23,363 bases of DNA from Acidobacteriota bacterium (GCA_021789565.1 JAJYJL010000011.1:1-23363); one strand, 5' to 3'. Shown: positions 1-7,552, numbered from the stretch's first letter. Notes: generated by a model not told the origin, from the letters alone. A program made the numbers and translations.

Positions 1-50
1 GCGGCGCCCTTCTTATGCTTGATCGTTGCCCATTTTGAGTGGCCCGACAT
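1..50 (-). CDS. YebC/PmpR family DNA-binding regulator, N-terminus only
   Basis: Only the first 16 codons are inside the window; the gene runs off the left edge. They read MSGHSKWATIKHKKGA, which matches the invariant start of YebC/PmpR proteins (typically M-A-G-H-S-K-W-A-N-I-K-H-R-K). The family binds DNA as a transcriptional regulator, and members are also linked to translation through difficult stretches. The start is an ATG read at 50 to 48, preceded on the minus strand by the purine-rich stretch AGGAAGAGAAG. The gene lies 200 bp downstream of the DUF302 gene in the same orientation, so it may have its own promoter in 51-250. The family call is firm because this N-terminal block is diagnostic, even though the rest cannot be seen. 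Confidence 0.85.
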   Translation of the reverse strand, partial: MSGHSKWATIKHKKGA

Positions 51-250
51 GTGACTTCTCTTCCTTTGTTCAGCCGCCGGCGGCGCGAATATCCATCATC
101 CCGCCCGGCACCCGGCCATAAAATGTTTTTATTTTCAACCTCGGAAATATTAACACAATGTTCCAATTCAGGCCACGTCAAGACCCGCGAAATACTGCCC
201 ACGCCCGGCCTTCCGCCGGCTGAGGCTCTGCATGCGTCCGGTCGCGTTAC

Positions 251-643
251 CTACCGTGCCGCTTCGTGCATGATGGCAAAGATGGTCTCTTCAACTTCCT
301 GCGCGACAGAGTCCAGACTCGGAGTCTCAAAAAGCGCCAACATGGCCGTCGGCTTCAGCGTGGCTAGAACAATCTCATCACCCTCGCGGTAAACAGAAAT
401 ACGGCACGGAAGAGCCGTTGATATCTCCATGTCCTTTTCCAGGACTTTCTTTGCCTGGCGCGGGTTGCAGATTTCAAAAATCAGGCATTCGTCTTTAAAC
501 TCAACTCCCTTTTCCTCCATTTTGGATTTCAAATCGTACAGGCCCATGATTCCGAACTGGTGCCGCTGGGTCGCAGCCTCCAGATCGCGTGTGACATCAG
601 AAAGAGACTTCTTTGCTTTCACTCGATAAATCATTCCGTTCAC
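251..643 (-). CDS. DUF302 domain protein
   Basis: A 130-residue single-domain protein without signal peptide or membrane segment, so probably cytosolic. It carries the DUF302 pattern: an N-terminal helix (residues about 14-27, SLSDVTRDLEAA), a central strand ending in the conserved Cys-Asn-Pro (IFEICNPRQAKKVL), then the LPCRISVY block and a strand rich in Val and Leu. DUF302 proteins are small alpha/beta proteins of unknown molecular role. The gene lies 37 bp after the DUF3788-like gene in the same direction and is probably co-transcribed with it. It could be shortened slightly if translation starts at the second Met (MIYRVKAKK). Domain call secure, function unknown. Confidence 0.82.
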   Translation of the reverse strand: MNGMIYRVKAKKSLSDVTRDLEAATQRHQFGIMGLYDLKSKMEEKGVEFKDECLIFEICNPRQAKKVLEKDMEISTALPCRISVYREGDEIVLATLKPTAMLALFETPSLDSVAQEVEETIFAIMHEAAR

Positions 644-680
644 CTGTCCTTACTTCGCCTTCGAGATGGAAGGGGGAAAG

Positions 681-1169
681 TCATCCATTGCCCGGGCGGT
701 TATTCGAAATCAGCATATTTTTCACCCTCGCCAGATTCACAAACGAGCGCACCGTGCCCCGGTCCTTCAAAGGGAATCGAACTAAACCCTTTCCCGGCTC
801 GGTTACCCCAGCTCGGATGGCGTTCTTGACGGTCCCGCTCAGGCTGTGGTTTCGGAGAAGGCGCTCCACTTCCGATCGATTCAGCGCCATACCCGCTTCC
901 AGCACGCCGGGAGAAATCCACACAATAAAAAGTTCCGCACCCCCCACCCGGTATTGAACCAACCATCGCTCCTCCCTTGGGGAATAATGCAGCCGCTCAA
1001 CAATTCCATCGATCCGCCCGACTGACCTCCGCAGTTCGCCGAACAGAACAGCGACTCCGTCACCCCCCAGCCGGATGAGCTGCGCCCATCCCGGCTTCCT
1101 GGCGGGGCCCCGGACCAGATTCAAGGGGGATTCATTGGGTGGCATGATCATTGACACAGGCCGAGGCAT
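681..1169 (-). CDS. Hypothetical protein, DUF3788-like
   Basis: A 162-residue soluble protein. The middle (about residues 60-150) has the order seen in DUF3788-type proteins: an aromatic-rich LHYSPREERWLVQYRVG strand pair, a short FIVWISPG strand, then LSGTVKNAIRAG and a final VRSFVNLARVKNML helix. I place it there by pattern only. The N-terminal 15 residues (MPRPVSMIMPPNESP) look loosely structured, and an internal Met (MIMPP or MPP) could be the real start. It lies 18 bp after the M48 protease stop and 37 bp before DUF302, which favours a shared transcript. No catalytic motif is evident. Confidence 0.6.
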   Translation of the reverse strand: MPRPVSMIMPPNESPLNLVRGPARKPGWAQLIRLGGDGVAVLFGELRRSVGRIDGIVERLHYSPREERWLVQYRVGGAELFIVWISPGVLEAGMALNRSEVERLLRNHSLSGTVKNAIRAGVTEPGKGLVRFPLKDRGTVRSFVNLARVKNMLISNNRPGNG

Positions 1170-1187
1170 TCAGGCCGTCCCGCGCGA

Positions 1188-2069
1188 CTATTTCTGCGGC
1201 TTCGGGGCGGGAGGCATGTGCTGCAACCTCTGCTTCACGGCCTGAAATTCAGGGCTATCCTCCTTCCAATCTTTTTTGGGGCCCAGGCTGCGAATTTCTT
1301 CATCAATGTTTCGGATGCGGTTCCCGGGATTGGGGTGGTCGGAAAAGAACTGGATGGTTCGCTGCGGGTATTTCTTCTGAAGAATCGCGAAGAATTGTGC
1401 CATGCCGTAAGGATCGTATCCCGCCCGGTAGAGGATGTAAGTACCCACTTCGTCAGCCTGCGACTCCGCGCTGCGTGAATTCCGCAGCAGAATAGAGTTG
1501 ACTCCAAAGCTCAAGCCCAGTTGCGTCAACTGGCTTGCGAGGCTCGAACTCTGGCCCAGCACTCCCGCCAGGATAGAAAGCGGGGCCTGCGCCAGCACCA
1601 TTTCAGACGCCTGGTGGGTGCCGTGCCGCATCACCACGTGGCCTTCCTCATGGGCAAGCACCCCTGCAATCTGGGCCTCGTCCTGCGCTGCTTCAATGGC
1701 CCCCCGGTTCACAAAAATAAAGCCTCCCGGCAAGGCAAAGGCGTTAATTTCCGAGCTATTCACCACCTTGAAAGTCCAGTCGTATTTCACCCCGGACGAC
1801 TGGTTGGGAGCAATTGCCGCAAGCCTCTTTCCCAGGCTGCCCACGTAGTTAACCACCTGCGAATCACCAATCAAGGGCAATTGTTTTTCGACCTCTTCGG
1901 ACGCTTTCTGGCCCATCTCAACATCCTGGTCCGGAGAGAACAGGTTAAATCCGGGTCGAAAGCCGAGCCGTTCCACCGCATACATAAGAACAGGCGACAA
2001 CGCTACCAATCCCAATATCAAAATCCCTGCAAAGTGTTTTCTGCCCGGACTGAATCTGAGAAATTCCAT
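1188..2069 (-). CDS. M48 family zinc metalloprotease, membrane anchored
   Basis: A 293-residue M48 (Ste24/HtpX/BepA-type) peptidase. The zinc motif HEEGH is at residues 140-144 (ligands His140 and His144, catalytic Glu141). The third ligand is in the downstream SRSAESQADEVG helix (Glu202, followed by Asp206). An N-terminal hydrophobic segment at about 13-31 with basic residues before it looks like a signal anchor, placing the catalytic domain in the periplasm. The block GGFIFVNRGAI just before the active site is typical of periplasmic M48 proteases involved in outer-membrane quality control. There is no TPR tail as in E. coli BepA; the protein ends in a short Pro/Lys-rich tail. It lies 59 bp after enolase in the same direction. 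Confidence 0.9.
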   Translation of the reverse strand: MEFLRFSPGRKHFAGILILGLVALSPVLMYAVERLGFRPGFNLFSPDQDVEMGQKASEEVEKQLPLIGDSQVVNYVGSLGKRLAAIAPNQSSGVKYDWTFKVVNSSEINAFALPGGFIFVNRGAIEAAQDEAQIAGVLAHEEGHVVMRHGTHQASEMVLAQAPLSILAGVLGQSSSLASQLTQLGLSFGVNSILLRNSRSAESQADEVGTYILYRAGYDPYGMAQFFAILQKKYPQRTIQFFSDHPNPGNRIRNIDEEIRSLGPKKDWKEDSPEFQAVKQRLQHMPPAPKPQK

Positions 2070-2128
2070 TCCAAACCGCCAGAGAGGCCCCTTTCTTCGT
2101 CTCCCACTGCTTGTTCATAATACCGCCG

Positions 2129-3430
2129 CTATGCGCGCTTTGCCTCACGAAGACTGGAAAAAACCTGGGCCCCTCGGTACTGGGCATGCGAGCCAAGTTC
2201 CTGCTCAATCCGCTTCAGGCGATTGTACTTGGCCAGCCGTTCGGAACGCGTGATGGCGCCGACCTTGATGAGCGACGCTCCCGTCGCCACGGCGAGGTCG
2301 GCAATGAAATCATCTTCGGTTTCACCCGACCGCGCGCTGATCACCGGCTGATAGCCGTTGCGCGCCGCCAGATTGATCACATCCAGGGTTTCGCTCAAAG
2401 TCCCGATCTGATTGATCTTCACCAGAATCGCATTGGCGATTCCCTCCTCAATCCCTCTGTCTAGCCTACTTGTGTGGGTCACAAACAGGTCATCGCCGAT
2501 CAACAGGCAACGCTCGCCCAGGCGGTCTGTCAGCGTCTTCCACCCCTGCCAGTCTTCCTCGTCAAGTCCGTCTTCAATGCAAACGATCGGGTAGCGGCCC
2601 ACGCAGTTCGCCAGCCTTTCCACCATCTCGTCTGCATCAAGTTCTTCGCCCGATACCCGCAGGCGATAGGTTCCGCGGTCGCAGAAGTGGCTGGCCGCCA
2701 CGTCCACGGCGAAGGCGGCATCCCTGCCCGGCTCCAGACCGGCGCGTTGAATAGCTTCAACCATGACATCAAATCCCGACTCATTGGTTTTCAATGCCGG
2801 CGCGTATCCACCCTCATCGGCGACGCCGGGGCGGTAGACTCCACGCTCCTGCAGGACCGTTTTGGCAGCGCGGTAAACGGCATTCACATCGGCCAGCGCC
2901 TGGGAGTACGTGTCAGCGCGCAGCGGAACCAGCATAAAATCCTGGAAGTCGATGTTGCCGCCGCCGTGGATTCCGCCGCTGATGATGTTGACCAGGGGAA
3001 CAGGCAATTCATTCGCCGCCGCACCTCCCAGATACCGGTAGAGCGGCAGCCGGGCGGAGGTTGCCGCGGCACGCGCCACGGCGAGTGAAACGCCGAGGAT
3101 GGCATTCGCGCCCAGGCGCCGCTTGTCCGGCGTCCGGTCCAATCGGACCAAGGTACCATCCACCAGCGTTTGATCGGAGGCTTCCAGGCCCGCCAGCGCC
3201 TGGGTGATTTCCCACTCCACGCTCCGGACCGCCTTGACAACGCCCATGCCACCGTAACGGTTGAGTTCCCCGTCCCGAAGCTCCTCCGCCTCGTGCGTGC
3301 CCGTCGAGGCGCCGGCCGGGACGATCGCAACGCCCCTTGACCCATCCTCGAGCGTGACCTGAACTTCCAGCGTGGGATTGCCCCGCGAATCAAGGATCTC
3401 ACGCGCATTAATTCCAAGGATTCTCGCCAT
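2129..3430 (-). CDS. eno: Enolase (phosphopyruvate hydratase), divergent variant
   Basis: At 433 residues this is a full-length enolase, the enzyme converting 2-phosphoglycerate to phosphoenolpyruvate. The N-terminal block REILDSRGNPT and the substrate loop GASTG (40-44) are present. So are His155 (GGIHGGGN), Glu206 (ADEGGY), the Mg ligands Asp243, Glu286 and Asp313, the catalytic Lys338 (ILVKINQIGTL) and Lys389. Two positions differ from the E. coli enzyme: the DIQEF glutamate is Asp164 (DFQDF), and the SHRSGETED histidine is Ala366 (SARSGETED). From memory, such SARSGETED enolases form a second lineage in some bacteria. The gene follows a methylthioribose-kinase-like gene by 27 bp. The fold and family are certain; whether it is the housekeeping glycolytic enolase is not. 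Confidence 0.93.
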   Translation of the reverse strand: MARILGINAREILDSRGNPTLEVQVTLEDGSRGVAIVPAGASTGTHEAEELRDGELNRYGGMGVVKAVRSVEWEITQALAGLEASDQTLVDGTLVRLDRTPDKRRLGANAILGVSLAVARAAATSARLPLYRYLGGAAANELPVPLVNIISGGIHGGGNIDFQDFMLVPLRADTYSQALADVNAVYRAAKTVLQERGVYRPGVADEGGYAPALKTNESGFDVMVEAIQRAGLEPGRDAAFAVDVAASHFCDRGTYRLRVSGEELDADEMVERLANCVGRYPIVCIEDGLDEEDWQGWKTLTDRLGERCLLIGDDLFVTHTSRLDRGIEEGIANAILVKINQIGTLSETLDVINLAARNGYQPVISARSGETEDDFIADLAVATGASLIKVGAITRSERLAKYNRLKRIEQELGSHAQYRGAQVFSSLREAKRA

Positions 3431-3457
3431 CGACGCTCCTGTTTCTCATCGTTTGAA

Positions 3458-4471
3458 TTAAGCTTCCCTGGCGTTTTGCGACACCGTCTCAAGGGCCGCG
3501 TCCAGCGACGCCGGCCGCTCCCGAAGCAGGCGATTCGCGGTACGCCGCACACGGGTCTTGACGCCCTCGTCGCGGATGTATTCCACCGGCGACTTGCCGT
3601 CCATCCGGGCCAGCATCAGGCCGCCGAGATGCCGCACGGTCATCGGCTCAAAATCCACTGTTCGAGCATCCCGGAGACCGGTATCCAACGCCTGCCAGAA
3701 CACACGAGCTGCCTGGAAATAAAGTTCCGCAAACCGCGGCTGATGGAACGACTTCAGCATCAGGTGGTTCAGCAGAAACGCAGAATCAAATGCGGGATCG
3801 CCCCAGTGGACAACTTCAAAATCGATCAGGAAAATGCTGCCGCCGCGTACCAGCATGTTCTTTGGGCTGTAATCGCCGTGGACCAGCGAGCTCCGAATCT
3901 TCCATGAATCCTCCATCAATTGTTCCAGCGCTTCGCGGGCCTCCAGGCACCTAGCTGCCGTCGTTCGGTAATAAGGATCGATCCTCAGCTCGTCGAACAC
4001 CGTCCGGTCGGCAAACTGTTCCTGAAATGACGGCTCACTCTGGCTGGCCTTGATGATGGCGGCCAGCAGACGGCCGGCCGCTTCCGCCACTTCCATGCTG
4101 ACCTGCCCCTCCAGCAGTGATTCCTTCCAGACCACCGAGCCCGGTGGCGCAGCGCTCATCACATAGAGGAAATTCGCGCGGTCCACGTAGACCACCTGCG
4201 GCACAGATCCATCCAGGATGCGGCCGAGCAACTGGGTGGCGGCCGCTTCGCCGAAAATTCTCTCGCGCTGCGATGTCCAATCATCTTTCACGCGCAGCTT
4301 GCCGAGCGATTGCTTGGCCACCCAGCGGATGCCCGGTCCCTCGACGAGCGAAACAAAGTTTGAAACCCCGCCGCCCAGTTCCCGAATGGAAAGCGCAGCC
4401 GGGTCATCAACCAATCCGCACTCCGCCAGGTAAGCGCCCAGCGTTTCCGGTGTGAGATGAAATTCTGCCAT
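3458..4471 (-). CDS. Phosphotransferase, methylthioribose-kinase-like (APH fold)
   Basis: A 337-residue small-molecule kinase of the aminoglycoside phosphotransferase/choline kinase fold. Visible elements are a Gly-rich loop GGGVSN (33-38), a probable ATP-binding lysine in WVAKQ (Lys53), the catalytic loop HGDYSPKNML (His198, Asp200, Asn205) and the Mg motif DFE (217-219), followed by GDPAFD. The N-terminus FHLTPETLGAYL, the KLRVKDDW segment after the lysine strand and FDELRIDPYY resemble 5-methylthioribose kinase (MtnK), which works in methionine salvage. No other salvage gene is visible, so the substrate is uncertain. It starts 31 bp after the zinc-ribbon gene and ends 27 bp before eno. Confidence 0.85.
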   Translation of the reverse strand: MAEFHLTPETLGAYLAECGLVDDPAALSIRELGGGVSNFVSLVEGPGIRWVAKQSLGKLRVKDDWTSQRERIFGEAAATQLLGRILDGSVPQVVYVDRANFLYVMSAAPPGSVVWKESLLEGQVSMEVAEAAGRLLAAIIKASQSEPSFQEQFADRTVFDELRIDPYYRTTAARCLEAREALEQLMEDSWKIRSSLVHGDYSPKNMLVRGGSIFLIDFEVVHWGDPAFDSAFLLNHLMLKSFHQPRFAELYFQAARVFWQALDTGLRDARTVDFEPMTVRHLGGLMLARMDGKSPVEYIRDEGVKTRVRRTANRLLRERPASLDAALETVSQNAREA

Positions 4472-4502
4472 GGTTACACAAAGCTGCGGCGAAGGCCCCG
4501 CG

Positions 4503-4736
4503 TCATACCCGGTTCACGGCCTGCCCCATGGCGTCCAGCCGGTCGAGCAGACGGTAGCGCGCTCCGCACTTCGAGCATTGTACTTCACAGCGGGAAAACG
4601 GCCCATCAGCCTGCCTGCTGCCGGAAAGACTGGCCAGGCCGAAGTGGCCGTCCGCTGACGCGTAATACTCAAACATCATGTGGTTGCAACGCGAGCAGAA
4701 CTGCCAGCGGTGATTCACACGCGGCGCTTCATTCAT
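4503..4736 (-). CDS. Small zinc-ribbon protein
   Basis: A 77-residue protein with two Cys-x-x-Cys knuckles, CSRC (residues 14-17) and CSKC (54-57), the layout of a zinc ribbon with about 36 residues between them. The C-terminal ARYRLLDRLDAMG is helical. Its ATG overlaps the TGA of the upstream methyltransferase (shared ATGA at 4733-4736). This indicates translational coupling and is the best evidence that the ORF is real. Coupling to a methyltransferase suggests that the two act together, but no target is evident. No signal peptide, so probably cytosolic. Confidence 0.7.
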   Translation of the reverse strand: MNEAPRVNHRWQFCSRCNHMMFEYYASADGHFGLASLSGSRQADGPFSRCEVQCSKCGARYRLLDRLDAMGQAVNRV

Positions 4737-5341
4737 TGCGCCAGCTCCGGCAAAAACTGCGCCACAACCAGGTCCGAGCGGAACCCGCCCTGAGAAATCG
4801 TCTCGGGCAGGCTGATTTTCCAGCCGTTCCGCTCCAGCAATCCGGCCAAGGGCAGCGGCCTGCAGCCGCCCGTCAACACCGGCGAGCGGCGAAAGAGCCG
4901 CATCCAGGCGTCGTTCACCACGCGCTTCTGTTGCGCCATGCTCAAAACAATCAGCCGTCCGCCGGGCCTGAGCACGCGGGCAAACTCGTGCAGCACGGCG
5001 GGCACATCGTCCATCAGTAAAAGGTCCATCATATAAAGGTTGAACAGAATATCAAAAACCTCGTCACCGAACGGCAAAGCAAGCGCATTTGCCCGGCAAA
5101 GATCAGCCGATGCGCCGCCGGCCAGCCTTTTTCGGGCGCGAGCCAGCATCGGCGCAGAAAGATCAACGCCTGCGCACTGCCCCAGCCCCGGCGTCTTTGC
5201 CAGCTCTGCAAAAAATTCGCCGCCGCCTACTGCCACTTCCAGCACACGCTCGTCGCCGGTCAGTTGCGCTGCTTCATATGCTCGGCGCGTGGCGTGGCTT
5301 TCGAACAGCGCCGACCAGAATCCGTAAACCGGCGCCACCAC
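4733..5341 (-). CDS. Class I SAM-dependent methyltransferase (UbiE/COQ5-like)
   Basis: A 202-residue Rossmann methyltransferase. Motif I is VLEVAVGGGEFFAEL (about 34-48), motif II carries the acidic VDLSAPML, DLCRANALALPFGDEVFD is the motif III region, and LRPGGRLIVLS follows. The arrangement is typical of methyltransferase type 11/UbiE-like enzymes acting on quinones or other small molecules; the substrate is unknown. The first in-frame start is a GTG at 5341. The reading frame stays open upstream and encodes RFYDVVAPVYGFW across it, and family members usually have a residue block like this before the first helix. The real N-terminus may therefore be a little longer, with a non-standard start such as CTG. 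It heads the minus-strand gene array. Confidence 0.88.
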   Translation of the reverse strand: MVAPVYGFWSALFESHATRRAYEAAQLTGDERVLEVAVGGGEFFAELAKTPGLGQCAGVDLSAPMLARARKRLAGGASADLCRANALALPFGDEVFDILFNLYMMDLLLMDDVPAVLHEFARVLRPGGRLIVLSMAQQKRVVNDAWMRLFRRSPVLTGGCRPLPLAGLLERNGWKISLPETISQGGFRSDLVVAQFLPELAQ

Positions 5342-5479
5342 ATCATAAAACCTGCCAAGTCTCGCTCGAAGGCGGGTCGCAGCCGTTGACCCTTGAGTCG
5401 AAGTATTCAGGCCAAACCTCCGCCGGCCGAGATATCATAAAACTTCGGGGCTGGGGCCAACATCTCATAACATAGCACT
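5342..5479. promoter_or_regulatory. Divergent intergenic region
   Basis: This 138-bp gap separates the minus-strand methyltransferase array from the plus-strand molybdopterin oxidoreductase, so promoters for both directions should lie here. I could not pick a convincing -35/-10 pair for either direction. The part next to the methyltransferase remains open in its frame and may be coding. Confidence 0.4.
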
Positions 5480-6496
5480 ATGGAGAGGCGGACCCTCATT
5501 ATCGGGGCGGTTGCGGGCGGCATCGGGCTGGTGGAGTACGCGCTCACCAGCCGCTGGATGGACGGCATGCGCGACCCCGGCGGCGTTTCCGTCAAGGCTT
5601 ATGAACGCTTTGGCAGCAAGGCCGCCCTGATGGCCATTACGCCCAACGACGAATTCTACCTCACCACTAAAGGCTCAACACCCACTGTCAATCCCGACCA
5701 GTGGCAGTTGAAGTTTGACGGCCTGGTCGAGCATCCGTTGACGCTCAACTACCAGGACCTGCTGAAGCTGCCCCGCATCGAAAAAGTCTATACGCTCGAG
5801 TGCATCTCCGACACCCCCGGCGGCACGGCCATCGGCAATGCCCAATGGTCCGGCACTCCGCTGAAGCCCTTGCTCGAACGCGCCAGCCCATCAGGCGATG
5901 CAACCCATGCGGCCATCTATGCGGCGGACGGTTTTTCCACGGGCCACACGCTCGAGCGCCTGTGGAACGAGGAGAATTTTATCGCCTGGCAGATGAACGG
6001 CCAGGACCTGCCGCCCGCCCACGGCTATCCTGTCAGGATCTTTATCCCCGGCAAGTTTGGCATGAAGCAGCCCAAGTGGGTGACCCGCATCGAACTGCTG
6101 AAGAAGCCCTACCGGGGCTACTGGGAAAGCCGCGGGTGGTCCGACGAGTGCGAGCGCTGGGCGCACGCGCGCTTCACCGATCTGAAAGATGGCGCCAGAA
6201 TTTCCGGCCGCAACTTCGAGTTTGCGGGCTATGCTTTAGGAAACATGGACGGCATCAGGTCGGTTGAAATCAGCTTCGACAACGGCAAAACCTGGGACCA
6301 AACCGCCATCTTCAGCAACCCCTCGCCTATTGTGTGGACCTTCTGGAAATACACCTGGGTGGACCCCAAACCTGGCAAATACCGCGTGCGGGTGCGCGCC
6401 ATTGACGGCAAGGGGCGCGTTGAAGGCCGCGGGCCCACCAACCCCTTCCCCAACGGCGCCACGGGCCAGCAGATGTTGACCGTTACGGTCACCTGA
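5480..6496 (+). CDS. Sulfite-oxidase-type molybdopterin oxidoreductase
   Basis: A 338-residue protein with the two domains of the sulfite oxidase family. The Mo-pterin domain (about residues 50-210) has the probable Mo-ligating Cys108 in TLECIS, then NAQWSGTPLKPLL and the pterin-contact run RIFIPGKFGMKQPKW. The C-terminal dimerisation domain (about 235-338) is Ig-like (SVEISFDNGKTW, YRVRVRAIDG). A short N-terminal basic-hydrophobic segment (RR at 3-4, hydrophobic 6-22) looks like a Tat-type anchor or signal, which fits folded cofactor export. An in-frame TAA at 5468-5470 makes the ATG at 5480 the first possible start. No haem or cytochrome partner gene is adjacent. The physiological substrate may be sulfite, a sulfoxide (as in MsrP/YedY) or something else. 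Confidence 0.9.
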   Translation: MERRTLIIGAVAGGIGLVEYALTSRWMDGMRDPGGVSVKAYERFGSKAALMAITPNDEFYLTTKGSTPTVNPDQWQLKFDGLVEHPLTLNYQDLLKLPRIEKVYTLECISDTPGGTAIGNAQWSGTPLKPLLERASPSGDATHAAIYAADGFSTGHTLERLWNEENFIAWQMNGQDLPPAHGYPVRIFIPGKFGMKQPKWVTRIELLKKPYRGYWESRGWSDECERWAHARFTDLKDGARISGRNFEFAGYALGNMDGIRSVEISFDNGKTWDQTAIFSNPSPIVWTFWKYTWVDPKPGKYRVRVRAIDGKGRVEGRGPTNPFPNGATGQQMLTVTVT

Positions 6497-6528
6497 GGGC
6501 AATCGCCTCGCCTGCCTGAACTCATGCG

Positions 6529-6678
6529 CTACTTGCCCAGATATTTCTCCGGATCCTGGGCGAACTTTATCTGGCAGAGGGGCGCGCAGAAATAGATGGT
6601 CTGGCCTTTGTACTGGCTGGTAGCCGCTGCCTTCTCAGAATCAATCGTCATTTTGCAAACCGGATCAACAACTTTCAT
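6529..6678 (-). CDS. YHS domain mini-protein (49 aa)
   Basis: A very short gene found by reading the minus strand. It begins MKVVDPVCKMTID, continues with YKGQTIYFCAPLC and ends FAQDPEKYLGK. These are the hallmarks of a YHS domain: the DPVCxM start, the YFCxxxC centre (here Tyr-Phe-Cys-Ala-Pro-Leu-Cys) and the DPEKYL end. YHS domains are cysteine-containing modules often found with heavy-metal ATPases and metal-handling proteins. A clear ribosome binding site (AAAGGAG) lies 5 bases before the ATG at 6678. It is convergent with the oxidoreductase gene and leaves 32 bp between the two stops. Length is normal for stand-alone YHS proteins. Confidence 0.88.
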   Translation of the reverse strand: MKVVDPVCKMTIDSEKAAATSQYKGQTIYFCAPLCQIKFAQDPEKYLGK

Positions 6679-6774
6679 GACGCTCCTTTCAACATCGATG
6701 GATGATTGCGCATCATTGCTTACTCAAGCATAGACGACGGGATAGCGTGAAATCCACATACGTTGTCATTAGCG

Positions 6775-7012
6775 TTAACCCGGACTATTCATGGACCGAC
6801 GGATGTTGCTGTGAAAGGGGAGAAGGGGCACGACTTCAGTCGTGCCGAAGAGGCAGTTCGAAGCATGCGGCTTTAGCCGCTGAAACCCCCGGTGCCAGAG
6901 CGCTCCGTTCAGGGGCTGAAGCCCCGAAAGAAGCTTCTGCGGTGCTCCAACGGCACGACTGAAGTCGTGCCCTTTCACGGAGCCCGATAGCGTCATGAAT
7001 AATCCGGGTTAA
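6775..7012. mobile_element. TTAA-bounded MITE-like element with nested palindromes
   Basis: Both ends carry TTAA followed by CCCGGAYTATTCATG in inverted orientation (6775-6793 and 6994-7012), with 14 of 15 positions matching. Inside lies a second inverted pair, GTGAAAGGG plus a palindrome (left about 6811-6846, right about 6952-6978); the left arm has about 8 extra bases. The palindromes in order are GGCACGACTTCAGTCGTGCC (6827-6846), GCGGCTTTAGCCGC (6867-6880), GGGGCTGAAGCCCC (6912-6925) and GGCACGACTGAAGTCGTGCC (6952-6971). There is no transposase or credible ORF. The size of 238 bp, the terminal repeats and the possible TTAA target duplication suggest a non-autonomous element. Confidence 0.7.
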
Positions 7013-7014
7013 GA

Positions 7015-7172
7015 GGTTGGTGAAAAAGGCCGCCGAACGTCATTCCGCAGAGGGCTGACGCTCTCTGTCGGCCCGAGGAATCTGCTTTGTCGTGAGTCAC
7101 TCGATCAGATGCAGATTCCTCTCCCGCGCTGCGGGATCGGAATGACGGACTCCGGACGGTTTTTCAGCCATC
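7015..7172. repeat. GTCATTCC-type inverted-repeat element, copy 1
   Basis: A second element starts three bases after the previous one. Core ends are CGTCATTCCG (7038-7047) and CGGAATGACG (7138-7147), perfect inverted copies. Inside them GAGGAATCTGC (7075-7085) faces GCAGATTCCTC (7111-7121). Outside, TTGGTGAAAAA at the left faces TTTTTCAGCCA at the right, an imperfect outer arm. Related copies are at 14217-14330 and 16225-16346. It is non-coding and of the kind dispersed in many soil-bacterial genomes. Confidence 0.7.
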
Positions 7173-7552
7173 TCTTAGGGGCGAATTCATGGCGAAAATA
7201 GTACTTTCAGGTTCGTCTCCGTCTGGTTGTTCAGTCCAAGAAATCGGCCACCTTTTTTTCTTACGTTTCTTAAGCTTCAATTCCAGGGCAAATCCCTCGC
7301 CGCCTGTCCTGAGTGGCCCATTTCAAAATCGAAAAGTCCAGGCAGGTCCCGTTTCTGTGTGGCCGCATCCTGCCGAATCCAGAGGAATTTCCAGTCGCGA
7401 ACCAGGTTGGCAGAGCAAAATACTGAAACTGCGGCCAGGCGTCACCGCAGCGTGGAATACACCCACCAGCCTCTTTGCAGTCGCTGGATACGATCCTAAT
7501 AAGCAGATTCTAAATGGCTTATTCAAATATACGATTTTACTTAAGATTCTGA
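7173..7552. other. Non-coding stretch upstream of the PilZ gene
   Basis: The frame of the PilZ gene is open back to about 7189, but the upstream translation looks random. It also lacks a ribosome site, whereas the ATG at 7612 has a strong one. I see no recognisable gene here. The 3' part (7500-7560) is AT-rich, consistent with promoter DNA. Confidence 0.5.

Noticed and set aside
681..3088. Several plus-strand open frames of 60-200 codons over the enolase, M48 and DUF genes
   Set aside because: They are shadows of well-supported minus-strand genes in GC-rich DNA, with no motifs and no ribosome sites.
6827..6971. Possible CRISPR-like array because of regularly spaced palindromes
   Set aside because: Arms differ between copies, spacing is irregular, and there are only four units with no cas genes. 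These are palindromic elements, not CRISPR repeats.
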